A stretch of 42,880 nucleotides of DNA, taken from assembly GCA_035492055.1 (NCBI GenBank), contig DATJJR010000021.1, forward strand, positions 1 through 42,880, in the 5' to 3' direction. A model generated the notes under the pieces. That model had not been told where the DNA came from. It saw only the letters and a list, made by a program, of their open reading frames with translations, and did no database searches. This document shows, piece by piece, positions 23,662-32,135 of the stretch (position 1 is its first letter; each line of letters starts with the position of its first letter). Source of the DNA: Ga0074130 sp035492055. GTDB taxonomy: Bacteria; Pseudomonadota; Gammaproteobacteria; Burkholderiales; Rhodocyclaceae. The translations under genes and the position numbers were made by a program.

Positions 23662-24225
23662 TCAGGCTGGCAATTGCCATTCGCCGGAAATCAGTTTTTC
23701 GGCCCAGAACAGGGCAGTGATGGTCTTGGCGTCAGTAATTTCGCCATCGCGGACTGCGTGTATCGCATCAGCCAGCGTCATTTCGCAAACGTCGAGAAAC
23801 TCCTCTTCATCCAGACTGTTGCCAACGTAGCTCAATCCGTGCGCTAGAAAAATCTCGATACGTTCATCCGAGTAACCGATGCACGGATGCATCGTGCCGA
23901 CGTGCCGCCATGTCTTTGCCTTGTAACCCGTTTCCTCTTTCAATTCACGACGGGCAGTATCCAGCGCAGGTTCGCCAGCATCGATCTTCCCGGCTGGCAA
24001 TTCAAGCATGATGCGGCGTACGGAATAACGAAACTGGCGCTCGAACAGCAATTTGCCATTGTCCAGCATCGCAATCACAACGGCTGCGCCGGGATGTTGA
24101 ATCCACTCACGAATCGCCTCGCCGCCATTGGGCAAGCGCACTCGATCCTTATGTGCCTTGAGCAGAACACCATCGCACAATGGTTCACTGGCGATCGTGG
24201 TTTCGATCAGTTCTTCGTCACGCAT
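23662..24225 (-). CDS. NUDIX hydrolase, ADP-ribose pyrophosphatase-like
   Basis: The 187-residue protein carries a complete NUDIX box: GKIDAGE, seven residues, then RELKEETGY (GX5EX7REUXEEXGU). The preceding block VRRIMLELPAGKIDAGE and the RQFRYSV motif resemble ADP-ribose pyrophosphatases (NudF-like), which split ADP-ribose into AMP and ribose-5-phosphate; the exact substrate is not proven. The start is ATG 24223-24225 (MRDEELIETT); longer forms run into the upstream gene. It lies 5 bp after the DUF2818 gene, at the tail of the nuo operon, so it may be co-expressed with complex I. No terminator is seen before the clpB promoter. Confidence 0.9.
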   Translation of the reverse strand: MRDEELIETTIASEPLCDGVLLKAHKDRVRLPNGGEAIREWIQHPGAAVVIAMLDNGKLLFERQFRYSVRRIMLELPAGKIDAGEPALDTARRELKEETGYKAKTWRHVGTMHPCIGYSDERIEIFLAHGLSYVGNSLDEEEFLDVCEMTLADAIHAVRDGEITDAKTITALFWAEKLISGEWQLPA

Positions 24226-24230
24226 GATCG

Positions 24231-24536
24231 TTATGCGGAATGGCGCGACAACCAAAAGTAGCGCCAGACAAAACCGGGCCACGCAAACACCAGAAACAGG
24301 CAAAAGGTGATGGCATAGAAAGCCCAGCCTTGCGGCTGTACCGCCCCATACGCTTGATACTCGAACAAGGCAGCAATACCACCCAGCAGCAGATACAAAA
24401 TCAGGAGTTCGAGCAGCCGCAGCGCTGGAGACTTATCGCGCGCCCTCGGGACACCGAGGAATGCACGCTGGAAAATACAGGGAAGGTTGGCAACCACCAA
24501 GGCGGCAATGACGACTAGGAGCTGCGTACTCGTCAT
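24231..24536 (-). CDS. DUF2818-family small membrane protein at the end of the nuo operon
   Basis: The 101-residue protein has three hydrophobic segments: LLVVIAALVVANLPCIF, LLELLILYLLLGGIAAL, and AFYAITFCLFLVFAWPGFVWRYF. A basic loop RARDKSPALR follows the first. Sequence and position directly after nuoN fit the DUF2818 family, which commonly follows nuoN in betaproteobacteria and has no established function. It could be a complex I assembly or accessory factor; that is only a guess from linkage. It lies 14 bp after nuoN and 5 bp before the NUDIX gene. Confidence 0.85.
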   Translation of the reverse strand: MTSTQLLVVIAALVVANLPCIFQRAFLGVPRARDKSPALRLLELLILYLLLGGIAALFEYQAYGAVQPQGWAFYAITFCLFLVFAWPGFVWRYFWLSRHSA

Positions 24537-24550
24537 TGCCGGCGATTTGG

Positions 24551-26038
24551 TCAGAACAGCGAGCGGGCCAGCGCCTGACGGCAGAGCTGCATCAGCCCTT
24601 CGGGGAAAATACCGAAGACTGCAATGGCAAGCCCGTTGAGCGACAGCAGGATGCGCATATCGAGCGGTGCGACGATGGGCGCAGTGTCATTCGGCGCATC
24701 GAAATAGATGTTCTTCACCACACGTAGATAATAGAAGGCACCAACCAAGGAGAACATGACGGCAAGCACGGCGACCCACACAAGGCCAGCAGCAATAGCC
24801 GACAGCAGCACCGAAAACTTGGCAAAGAAACCGACAAAGAAAGGAATGCCAGCCATGGAGAACATGACAAACATCAGCATTGCCGCAAACCACGGGCTAC
24901 GCTGATTCAGCCCCTTCAGATCATCCAGTGTCTCGACATCGTGGCCTGCACGCGACAAGAGCAACAAGATACCGAAGCCTGCCAACGACATGAGCACATA
25001 AGCAACGGCATAGTAAAACGCCGAGGTATAGGCCTCAAGCGCCAGTGCAGCATGTCCATTGAAAACACCGGTCGTCAGCGCAAGCAGCATGAAGCCCATG
25101 TGTGAGATACCGGAGTACGCCAGCATTCGCTTGATGTTGGTCTGGGCAATAGCGGCAAGATTACCGACGATGATGGAAAGAATCGCCATCATCAGGAGCA
25201 TGGGTTGCCATTGTTCGGCCAGCGGAATCACACCGAACACCAGCAAGCGAACGGTCATGGCAAACGCGGCAAGCTTAGGCGCAGTCGCGATGAACAAGGT
25301 CATCGGCGTTGGCGAACCGTCGTAAACGTCGGGCGCCCACATGTGGAAAGGCACCACACTCAGTTTGAAAGCCAAACCGGCGACGAGGAAGACAAGCCCG
25401 AACACGAGAATCACACCGTTCGCCTGCCCCATTGCAAGTGCTTGCAGTACACCGTTGATTTCGAGTGTACCAGTAGCGCCGTACATCATGGACATGCCGT
25501 AGAGCAACAGGCCCGAAGCCAGCGCACCGAGCACGAAATACTTCATCGCAGCTTCAGTTGAACGCGCCGAATCGCGGTTCATGGCAATCAGCGAATAGGT
25601 CGACAGCGACATCAATTCAAGGCCGAGGTACACAGTCAGGAAATGATTGGCGGAAATCATGACCATCATGCCGAGCGTAGCGAACAGCATGAGGATGTAG
25701 TGCTCGGCTTTGTCGAGACCACGGTCGCGCAGATAACCACGCGAATAGACAAAGACGAGTGCGACTGAACCGTAGATGATCAATTTCAGCAGGTCGCCGA
25801 ATGCATCGTCGACAAACATGTTGCTGAAAGTCATCGTGGCGTCGCCAGCCGAGGTGAAAGCCGTAAGCAACGCACAACCGAGCAACGTGAGCATGGACAG
25901 ACCGTACACCGCACAGCGGGTACAGGCTGCGCGTGCACCGAAGATCACATCCACCAGGATGATGACGCAAGCCATCGTCACCAGGAACAGTTCCGGGTAA
26001 GCAGGCGCGAGATTGGGCAGGACGAAATTGGTCAGCAT
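24551..26038 (-). CDS. nuoN: NADH-quinone oxidoreductase subunit N
   Basis: NuoN is one of the three antiporter-like proton-pumping subunits in the membrane arm of complex I. The 495-residue protein has about 14 hydrophobic segments. Visible landmarks are GLELMSLSTYSLIA, the conserved Lys-containing LAFKLSVVPFHMWAPDVYDGSPTP and the TNIKRMLAYSGISHMGFM block. It lies 13 bp after nuoM and is the last structural nuo gene, followed by DUF2818. Confidence 0.97.
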   Translation of the reverse strand: MLTNFVLPNLAPAYPELFLVTMACVIILVDVIFGARAACTRCAVYGLSMLTLLGCALLTAFTSAGDATMTFSNMFVDDAFGDLLKLIIYGSVALVFVYSRGYLRDRGLDKAEHYILMLFATLGMMVMISANHFLTVYLGLELMSLSTYSLIAMNRDSARSTEAAMKYFVLGALASGLLLYGMSMMYGATGTLEINGVLQALAMGQANGVILVFGLVFLVAGLAFKLSVVPFHMWAPDVYDGSPTPMTLFIATAPKLAAFAMTVRLLVFGVIPLAEQWQPMLLMMAILSIIVGNLAAIAQTNIKRMLAYSGISHMGFMLLALTTGVFNGHAALALEAYTSAFYYAVAYVLMSLAGFGILLLLSRAGHDVETLDDLKGLNQRSPWFAAMLMFVMFSMAGIPFFVGFFAKFSVLLSAIAAGLVWVAVLAVMFSLVGAFYYLRVVKNIYFDAPNDTAPIVAPLDMRILLSLNGLAIAVFGIFPEGLMQLCRQALARSLF

Positions 26039-26051
26039 AGTTATTCAGTCG

Positions 26052-27536
26052 TCAGAGCGGCAGTTTGCCAGCCATCACATGCGCGATCAGGTTATCTACC
26101 GAGGCGTGCATCACATCAGTCACTGGGAAGGGATACAAACCCATGACCAACACGGCAATCGCCAATACACCAAGAATGAGGAATTCGCGCTTGTCGAGGT
26201 CGGTCAACTCCCTGACGTGATCGTTGGCGATGTCGCCGAAAATGACGCGCTTGTACATCCACAGGGTGTAAGCGGCACCGACAATCAGCGTGGTTGCAGC
26301 AGCGAAACCAACCCAGAAGTTGAACTTGACGGCACCGAGGATAACCATGAACTCACCCACGAAACCCGACGTTGCCGGCAAACCGCAATTCGCCATTGAG
26401 AAGAGCAGGAAGAAGGCAGCGTACTTCGGCATAGTATTCACGACACCACCGTAATCAGCGATCAGGCGTGTATGCATGCGGTCATAGACAACACCGATAC
26501 ACAGGAACATCGCAGCCGAAACAAAGCCGTGGGAAATCATTTGTACCAGCGCGCCTTCGATACCGAGCTGGTTGAACATGAAGAAACCCAGGGTGACAAA
26601 ACCCATGTGCGAGATCGACGAATACGCGACCAGCTTCTTCATATCTTGCTGAACGAGCGCAACGAAACCAATGTAGATCACGGCAATCAGCGACAGTGTG
26701 ACCATCATTGGTGCCAGATAGTGGCTGGCGTCCGGCGCGATCGGCAGCGAGAACCGCAGGAAACCGTATGCACCAAGCTTCAGCATGATCGCAGCCAGAA
26801 CAACGGAACCACCGGTCGGTGCTTCGACGTGGGCATCCGGCAACCAGGTATGCACCGGCCACATCGGCACCTTGACCGCGAAGGCGACCAAGAAAGCGAT
26901 GAACAGATAAATCTGCGGGGCAAGACCCAGCTTGATCTGATGCCATTCAAGAATGCTGAAGCTGCCGTTCGAATTCATGAACAGGTAAATCAGCGCGACC
27001 AACATCAGCAGCGAACCGAGCAGCGTATAGAGGAAGAATTTAAACGCAGCATAAACGCGGTTCGGGCCGCCCCAAATGCCGATGATGATGTACATCGGGA
27101 TCAGCGAGGCTTCGAAGAAAACGTAGAACAGGATGCCATCGAGCGCCGAGAAAATGCCGTTCATCAAGCCCGACATGATCAGGAAGGCGGCCATGTACTG
27201 GGCAACCTTGTTCTCGACAACCTTCCACCCGGCCAGCACCACGAAGATGGTGATGAAACTGTTGAGCAAAATGAACAGCATCGAAATGCCGTCAACGCCG
27301 AGGTCGTAGTTGATATTGAAGCGCGGAATCCACTGTGCGTGCTCGACGAATTGCATGCCGGCGCTAGCGTGATCAAAGCCGTGGTAGAGCGGGATTGTCA
27401 CGAGGAAGCCGACGACCGCAGTCAACAAAGCCAACGGACGAGCGATATATGCATTCTTGTCGTTACCAGTCATCAGCACAAGTAGCGCGCCGATGATTGG
27501 AGTCCAGATAGCAAGACTGAGTAGTGACGAATTCAT
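26052..27536 (-). CDS. nuoM: NADH-quinone oxidoreductase subunit M
   Basis: NuoM is an antiporter-like proton channel subunit. The 494-residue polytopic protein shows the NuoM motif FFEASLIPMYIIIGIWGG with its conserved Glu, the channel-loop AVKVPMWPVHTWLPDAHVEAPTGGSV, and KKLVAYSSISHMGFV. The start is ATG 27534-27536 (MNSSLLSLAIW). It lies 27 bp downstream of nuoL. Confidence 0.97.
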   Translation of the reverse strand: MNSSLLSLAIWTPIIGALLVLMTGNDKNAYIARPLALLTAVVGFLVTIPLYHGFDHASAGMQFVEHAQWIPRFNINYDLGVDGISMLFILLNSFITIFVVLAGWKVVENKVAQYMAAFLIMSGLMNGIFSALDGILFYVFFEASLIPMYIIIGIWGGPNRVYAAFKFFLYTLLGSLLMLVALIYLFMNSNGSFSILEWHQIKLGLAPQIYLFIAFLVAFAVKVPMWPVHTWLPDAHVEAPTGGSVVLAAIMLKLGAYGFLRFSLPIAPDASHYLAPMMVTLSLIAVIYIGFVALVQQDMKKLVAYSSISHMGFVTLGFFMFNQLGIEGALVQMISHGFVSAAMFLCIGVVYDRMHTRLIADYGGVVNTMPKYAAFFLLFSMANCGLPATSGFVGEFMVILGAVKFNFWVGFAAATTLIVGAAYTLWMYKRVIFGDIANDHVRELTDLDKREFLILGVLAIAVLVMGLYPFPVTDVMHASVDNLIAHVMAGKLPL

Positions 27537-27563
27537 GTTCAGTTATTTTCAGACAGTCAGCGA

Positions 27564-29595
27564 TCAGTGAACAAAAGGCTTGAGCCATGCCAGATAGGTG
27601 TATGTCAGCAGCGCGAAAACGCCAAAGATCATGGCGAACGCATACAAGTACAGCTGACCGGTCTGGATAAGGCGGGTCAACATGGCGACTGCGCCGACGG
27701 TACGTGCAGTACCGTTCACAACGATGCCATCAATCACGGTCTGGTCGCCAGCCTTCCAAAGCCCTTTACCCAGTGCACGTGAACCAGCCATGACGACAAC
27801 TTCGTTAAAGCGGTCAAAGTAGTATTTGTTGTCAAACAAGACATATAGCGGCTTGAACGTACGTGCAAACCAGGCCGGAATCTCTGGCCTCTTCAGGTAG
27901 AAGAACCACGACAGAACAACGCCAGCCATCGCCAGGAAGAAAGGCAACGCGGTCGTACCATGGACACCCATAGCAACAGCACCATGGAACTCCTCTTCAA
28001 GCATGTGCATGACCGGGTGTGCTGTCGAGTCGATGTAAATCGCCTCGCCGAACCAATCACCGTAGAGCATAGGCTGAATGGCGATGTAGCCAATGATCAC
28101 GGACGGAATCGCGAGCAACACAAGCGGCAGCCAGACAACCCAAGGCGACTCGTGCGGTCCGTGGTCGTGGCCATGATCATCGTGATGATGGTCGTCATGC
28201 GCATGATCGTCGTGATGCGCATGTGCATCGGGGTTCTGGTCGTAGCGCTCCTCACCGTGGAAGACAAGGAAGTACATGCGGAACGAATAAAACGCCGTCA
28301 CGAACACGCCGGCAATGACGGCGAAATAGGCGTAGTTATGGCCCCACAACGTCGACGCTTGCACGGCCTCAATGATCGAATCCTTAGAGTAGAAGCCGGA
28401 GAAGAAGGGGAAGCCGATCAATGCCAGCGAGCCAATCAGCGATGTCACCCAAGTAATCGGCATGCGCTTCCACAAGCCGCCCATGTAGCGCATGTCTTGG
28501 TTGTGGTGGCAACCGATGATGACCGAACCTGCACCAAGGAACAGCAATGCCTTGAAGAAGGCATGCGTCATCAGATGGAATACGGCAATCGGATAAGCAG
28601 ACACGCCCAGCGCCACGGTCATGTAACCAAGCTGCGACAACGTCGAATAAGCAACGACGCGCTTGATGTCGTTCTGAATCAGGCCGAGGAACCCCATGAA
28701 CAGCGCGGTGGTAGCGCCGATGACGAGGATAAAGGACAACGCCGTGTCGGACAGTTCGAACAGCGGCGACATGCGCGTCACCATGAAGATACCGGCGGTC
28801 ACCATGGTCGCCGCGTGGATCAGCGCGGAAATCGGGGTCGGGCCTTCCATCGAATCAGGCAGCCAGATATGCAGCGGCACTTGTGCCGACTTACCCATGG
28901 CTCCAATGAACAATGCGATACAAACAGTCGTGATCAAAGGCCAACCGGTCGCAACTTCCGTTAGTGTTGCGAGCGCTTCACGCTTGGCAAAAACTTCAGC
29001 GTAATTGAGCGTACCTGCGTAAGCGGCAATCAAACCGATGCCGAGCAGAAAACCGAAATCGCCAACCCGATTAACAAGGAAAGCCTTGAGATTTGCATAC
29101 ACGGCGGTCGACTTCGTGTACCAGAAGCCGATCAAAAGATACGACACTAGGCCCACTGCTTCCCAACCAAAGAACAACTGCAGGAAGTTGTTACTCATCA
29201 CCAGCATGAGCATGGAGAATGTGAACAGCGAGATGTAGCTGAAGAAGCGCTGGTAGCCGGCGTCTTCTTCCATGTAGCCAATAGTGTAGACGTGCACCAT
29301 CAGCGACACGAAGGTCACGACCAGCATCATCATGACGGTAAGCTTGTCGATCAGAAAACCGACCTCAAGGCTCAAGCCGCCTGCTTGCATCCATGTGTAA
29401 ACGGTACCGTTGAAGGTATGGCCGGCCTGCACGTCATTGAAGACAATGCACGACAGAACGAAGGCAACAGCAACACCAAGGATGGTAACGGTGTGCGCAC
29501 CGACACGCCCAATCTGTTTGCCGAACAGGCCGGCGAGAATGGCACCCGCCAAAGGCGCGAGCGGCACGAGCAGGTAAATCGTCTGCATGTCCATT
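27564..29595 (-). CDS. nuoL: NADH-quinone oxidoreductase subunit L with a His/Asp-rich loop
   Basis: NuoL is the distal antiporter-like subunit and carries the long lateral helix. The 676-residue protein has FFGWEAVGLVSYLLIGFWY, the SAQVPLHIWLPDSMEGPTPISALIHAATMV channel region, and the typical C-terminal helices. Between residues about 456 and 483 it has an unusual hydrophilic tract with 12 His and 8 Asp in 27 residues. I chose ATG 29593-29595 (MDMQTIYLLVPLAP); an upstream form would run back into nuoK, and ATG 29587-29589 is an alternative. AAGGGG lies 12 bases upstream of the chosen start. Confidence 0.95.
28147..28229 (-). other. His/Asp-rich tract encoded within nuoL
   Basis: The minus strand encodes a tract of alternating His and Asp with a few Ala and Gly, ending in a GPHESP context. 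It lies between predicted membrane segments (before WVVWLPLVLLAI). It looks like a metal-binding or proton-buffering loop; its codons are repetitive but it is not a nucleotide repeat array. Confidence 0.75.
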
Positions 29596-29613
29596 GTTTC
29601 TGCGAGCCCCTTG

Positions 29614-29919
29614 TTAGCCCTTGAGGCTGTCGAGATCGTCGACATGGATCGTCGACAGGTTGCGGAAAAGAACCACGAGAATGGCTAGGCCAATGGCAGC
29701 CTCGGCAGCAGCCACTGTCATGATGAATACAACGAATAACTGACCATCGGTATCGTTGAGATAACTCGAGAAGGCCACGAAATTCATGTTCACTGCCAGC
29801 AACATCAATTCGATCGCCATCAGCAGAACAATGAGGTTTTTGCGATTCAGGAAAATGCCGACGACGGAAATGCAGAACAGGATCGCGGCGAGAATCAGAT
29901 AGTTCGACAGCGGGATCAT
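29614..29919 (-). CDS. nuoK: NADH-quinone oxidoreductase subunit K
   Basis: NuoK is a 101-residue, three-helix membrane subunit near the quinone-channel side of complex I. It has the conserved Glu in LLMAIELMLLAVN and the second one in TVAAAEAAIGLAI. The start at 29917-29919 overlaps the nuoJ stop (ATGA), and the gap to nuoL is 18 bp. Confidence 0.97.
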   Translation of the reverse strand: MIPLSNYLILAAILFCISVVGIFLNRKNLIVLLMAIELMLLAVNMNFVAFSSYLNDTDGQLFVVFIMTVAAAEAAIGLAILVVLFRNLSTIHVDDLDSLKG

Positions 29920-30575
29920 GCCGGGCCCCCTTCCTTGCTTTCCTGTGCAGTTGCATCCGCAGGTACTTCGACTTCGGCCGCCATCTTGACGACACGGAAG
30001 CGATCAGCCGCTTTGACACGCACCTGCAGACGCGGATTCATGGCCTTGCTTTCCTTGCGCTGGCGCAGCGTCAACACCACGGCAGCGATCAGCGCGACCA
30101 GCAGAATGACCGAGGCCAGCTCGAACGGATAAACGTAATCGGTAAACAGCAGACGTCCCAAGGCTTTGGTATTGCTGAAACCCGCCTCGGGCGAAGCCGG
30201 CGCTGGCAGTACATCAAGGCCGAAATAGCGGCCACCGAGAATCGTGCCCATTTCGCCAACCATGATGGCGCCGACAATAAGACCGAGTGGCAGGTGACTC
30301 CAGAAGCCTTTGCGCAGGCGTTCGATATTGATGTCGAGCATCATGACCACGAACAGGAAAAGCACCATCACTGCGCCAACGTAGACCATGACCAGCATGA
30401 TCGAGAGGAACTCGGCATGCAGGAGCATCCACAAACCAGCGGCGTTGAAGAAGGACAGTACGAGAAACAGCACTGCATGCACAGGATTGCGCGCGGTAAT
30501 CACACACAGCGACGACAGCACAAGCACCGTCGAAAAAATCCAGAAAAGTACGCTTTGAAAGTCCATTGTCATCAT
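29916..30575 (-). CDS. nuoJ: NADH-quinone oxidoreductase subunit J
   Basis: NuoJ is a membrane subunit with about five helices. The 219-residue protein shows NPVHAVLFLVLSFFNAAGLWMLLHAEFL and the MVYVGAVMVLFLFVVMML motif with the conserved pi-bulge helix. A soluble charged C-terminal tail of about 50 residues follows. The first ATG (30573-30575) overlaps the nuoI stop as TGATG. GTG 30576-30578 and a later ATG (30564-30566, MDFQSV) are alternatives; no strong Shine-Dalgarno decides. Confidence 0.95.
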   Translation of the reverse strand: MMTMDFQSVLFWIFSTVLVLSSLCVITARNPVHAVLFLVLSFFNAAGLWMLLHAEFLSIMLVMVYVGAVMVLFLFVVMMLDINIERLRKGFWSHLPLGLIVGAIMVGEMGTILGGRYFGLDVLPAPASPEAGFSNTKALGRLLFTDYVYPFELASVILLVALIAAVVLTLRQRKESKAMNPRLQVRVKAADRFRVVKMAAEVEVPADATAQESKEGGPA

Positions 30576-31066
30576 CACCGGAACTTAGCATCGGCCTCGC
30601 GGTCAGCGGCGATCTGATCTTCATAACGGTCACCGTTAGCCAGCAGCATTTGCTTCGTGTAGTAGAGATCACCGCGAGTTTCGCCGTGATACTCAAATAC
30701 ACGGGTTTCCACGATGGCATCAACCGGGCAGGCCTCTTCGCAGAAACCGCAGAAGATGCATTTGGTCAGATCAATGTCGTAGCGAGTCGTACGGCGACTG
30801 TTGTCGTTTGCACGCTGCTCCGACTCGATGGTGATCGCCAACGCCGGGCATACGGCCTCACACAGCTTGCAGGCAATGCAACGCTCTTCACCGTTGGGAT
30901 AGCGGCGCAATGCATGCAGCCCACGGAAGCGATTGCTTTGCGGCGTCTTCTCTTCGGGAAACTGCACGGTAATCTTGCGGGCAAACAAATATTTGCCGGT
31001 CACCGCCATGCCCTTGAACAGTTCCTTAAGCAGGAGACTGTTGAAATATTCTTTTACTGCACCCAT
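30575..31066 (-). CDS. nuoI: NADH-quinone oxidoreductase subunit I (2x[4Fe-4S])
   Basis: NuoI carries clusters N6a and N6b in the peripheral arm and passes electrons to NuoB. The 163-residue protein has two complete ferredoxin motifs, CIACKLCEAVCP and CIFCGFCEEACP. Length matches the family. It starts at ATG 31066, 13 bp after nuoH. Confidence 0.98.
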   Translation of the reverse strand: MGAVKEYFNSLLLKELFKGMAVTGKYLFARKITVQFPEEKTPQSNRFRGLHALRRYPNGEERCIACKLCEAVCPALAITIESEQRANDNSRRTTRYDIDLTKCIFCGFCEEACPVDAIVETRVFEYHGETRGDLYYTKQMLLANGDRYEDQIAADREADAKFR

Positions 31067-31079
31067 TGGGTAGCTCCAA

Positions 31080-32135
31080 TTACTTCCACAGGTTCAACGG
31101 AGACAACATCCACAGGCCAACTACCAGAATCCAGGCCAGGCAAATCGGCACAAACACCTTCCAGCCGAGACGCATGATCTGATCGTAGCGATAGCGCGGG
31201 AACGTGGCACGGAACCAGAGGAACAGGAAGATGACGAAACAGGCTTTGAGCAGGAACCAACCGAAACCGTCAGGCAGACCCGGAATCGGTGACAGCCATC
31301 CACCAAGGAAGAAAGTCGTGGTCATCGCCGCAATCAGCCACATGTTGGCGTACTCGGCGAGGAAGAACAGCGCAAACGACATGCCTGAGTATTCGATCAT
31401 GTGGCCAGCAACGATTTCCGATTCGCCTTCGACCACATCGAACGGCGCACGGTTGGTTTCGGCCACGCCTGACACGAGGTACACAATGAACATCGGCAGC
31501 AGCGGCAGCCAGTTCCAGGAAAGCAAGCCGAAGTGGCCGCGCTGCGCATCGACGATGGCGGAAAGGTTCAGGCTGCCCGACACCATCAGCACGACGATCA
31601 GGGCCATGCCCATCGACACTTCGTAGGACACCATCTGGCCGGCGGCACGCATAGCGCCTAGGAAGGCGTACTTCGAATTCGACGCCCAGCCGGCAATAAT
31701 GACGCCATATACGCCGAGCGAGGACATCGCCAGCAGATAGAGCACACCGGCGTCGATGTTCGCCAGTACCAACGTGTCAGTAAAAGGAATCACCGCCCAT
31801 GCGGCCAGTGCCGGCATCAACGCCATGATCGGGCCGACGAGGAACAGGCCACCGCTGGATTTGCTCGGAAACACGATTTCCTTCAGCAGCAGCTTTACGC
31901 CGTCGGAGATTGGTTGCAGCAGTCCCCACGGACCGACGCGGTTCGGACCCACGCGCACGTGCATCCACGCGAGAATCTTGCGCTCGGCCAGCGTGAGGTA
32001 AGCAACGGCGCCCATCAGCGGCGCGACGATGACGACGACCTTGAGGATAGTCCAGATCAAGGTCACGGCCTGCGGGCCGTAGCCGCCGAACAGCGGTGCG
32101 ACGTGGTCGTTGAGCAGAGCGAACACGGGATTCAT
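31080..32135 (-). CDS. nuoH: NADH-quinone oxidoreductase subunit H
   Basis: NuoH forms the quinone chamber with NuoB and NuoD. The 351-residue protein has eight or nine membrane segments with family blocks LAERKILAWMHVRVGPNRVGPWG, VSGVAETNRAPFDVVEGESEIVAGHMIEYSG and RATFPRYRYDQIMRLGWK. It directly abuts the nuoG stop codon, with no gap. Confidence 0.98.
   Translation of the reverse strand: MNPVFALLNDHVAPLFGGYGPQAVTLIWTILKVVVIVAPLMGAVAYLTLAERKILAWMHVRVGPNRVGPWGLLQPISDGVKLLLKEIVFPSKSSGGLFLVGPIMALMPALAAWAVIPFTDTLVLANIDAGVLYLLAMSSLGVYGVIIAGWASNSKYAFLGAMRAAGQMVSYEVSMGMALIVVLMVSGSLNLSAIVDAQRGHFGLLSWNWLPLLPMFIVYLVSGVAETNRAPFDVVEGESEIVAGHMIEYSGMSFALFFLAEYANMWLIAAMTTTFFLGGWLSPIPGLPDGFGWFLLKACFVIFLFLWFRATFPRYRYDQIMRLGWKVFVPICLAWILVVGLWMLSPLNLWK

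Noticed and set aside
26472..27485. A 337-codon plus-strand frame rich in His, Arg, Glu and Asp opposite nuoM
   Set aside because: It is antisense to nuoM; such composition is expected from the complement of a hydrophobic membrane-protein gene.
28147..28240. Repetitive ATG/CGTGATG-like sequence that could suggest a tandem repeat or CRISPR array
   Set aside because: It encodes the His/Asp tract of NuoL in frame; there are no regular repeat-spacer units.
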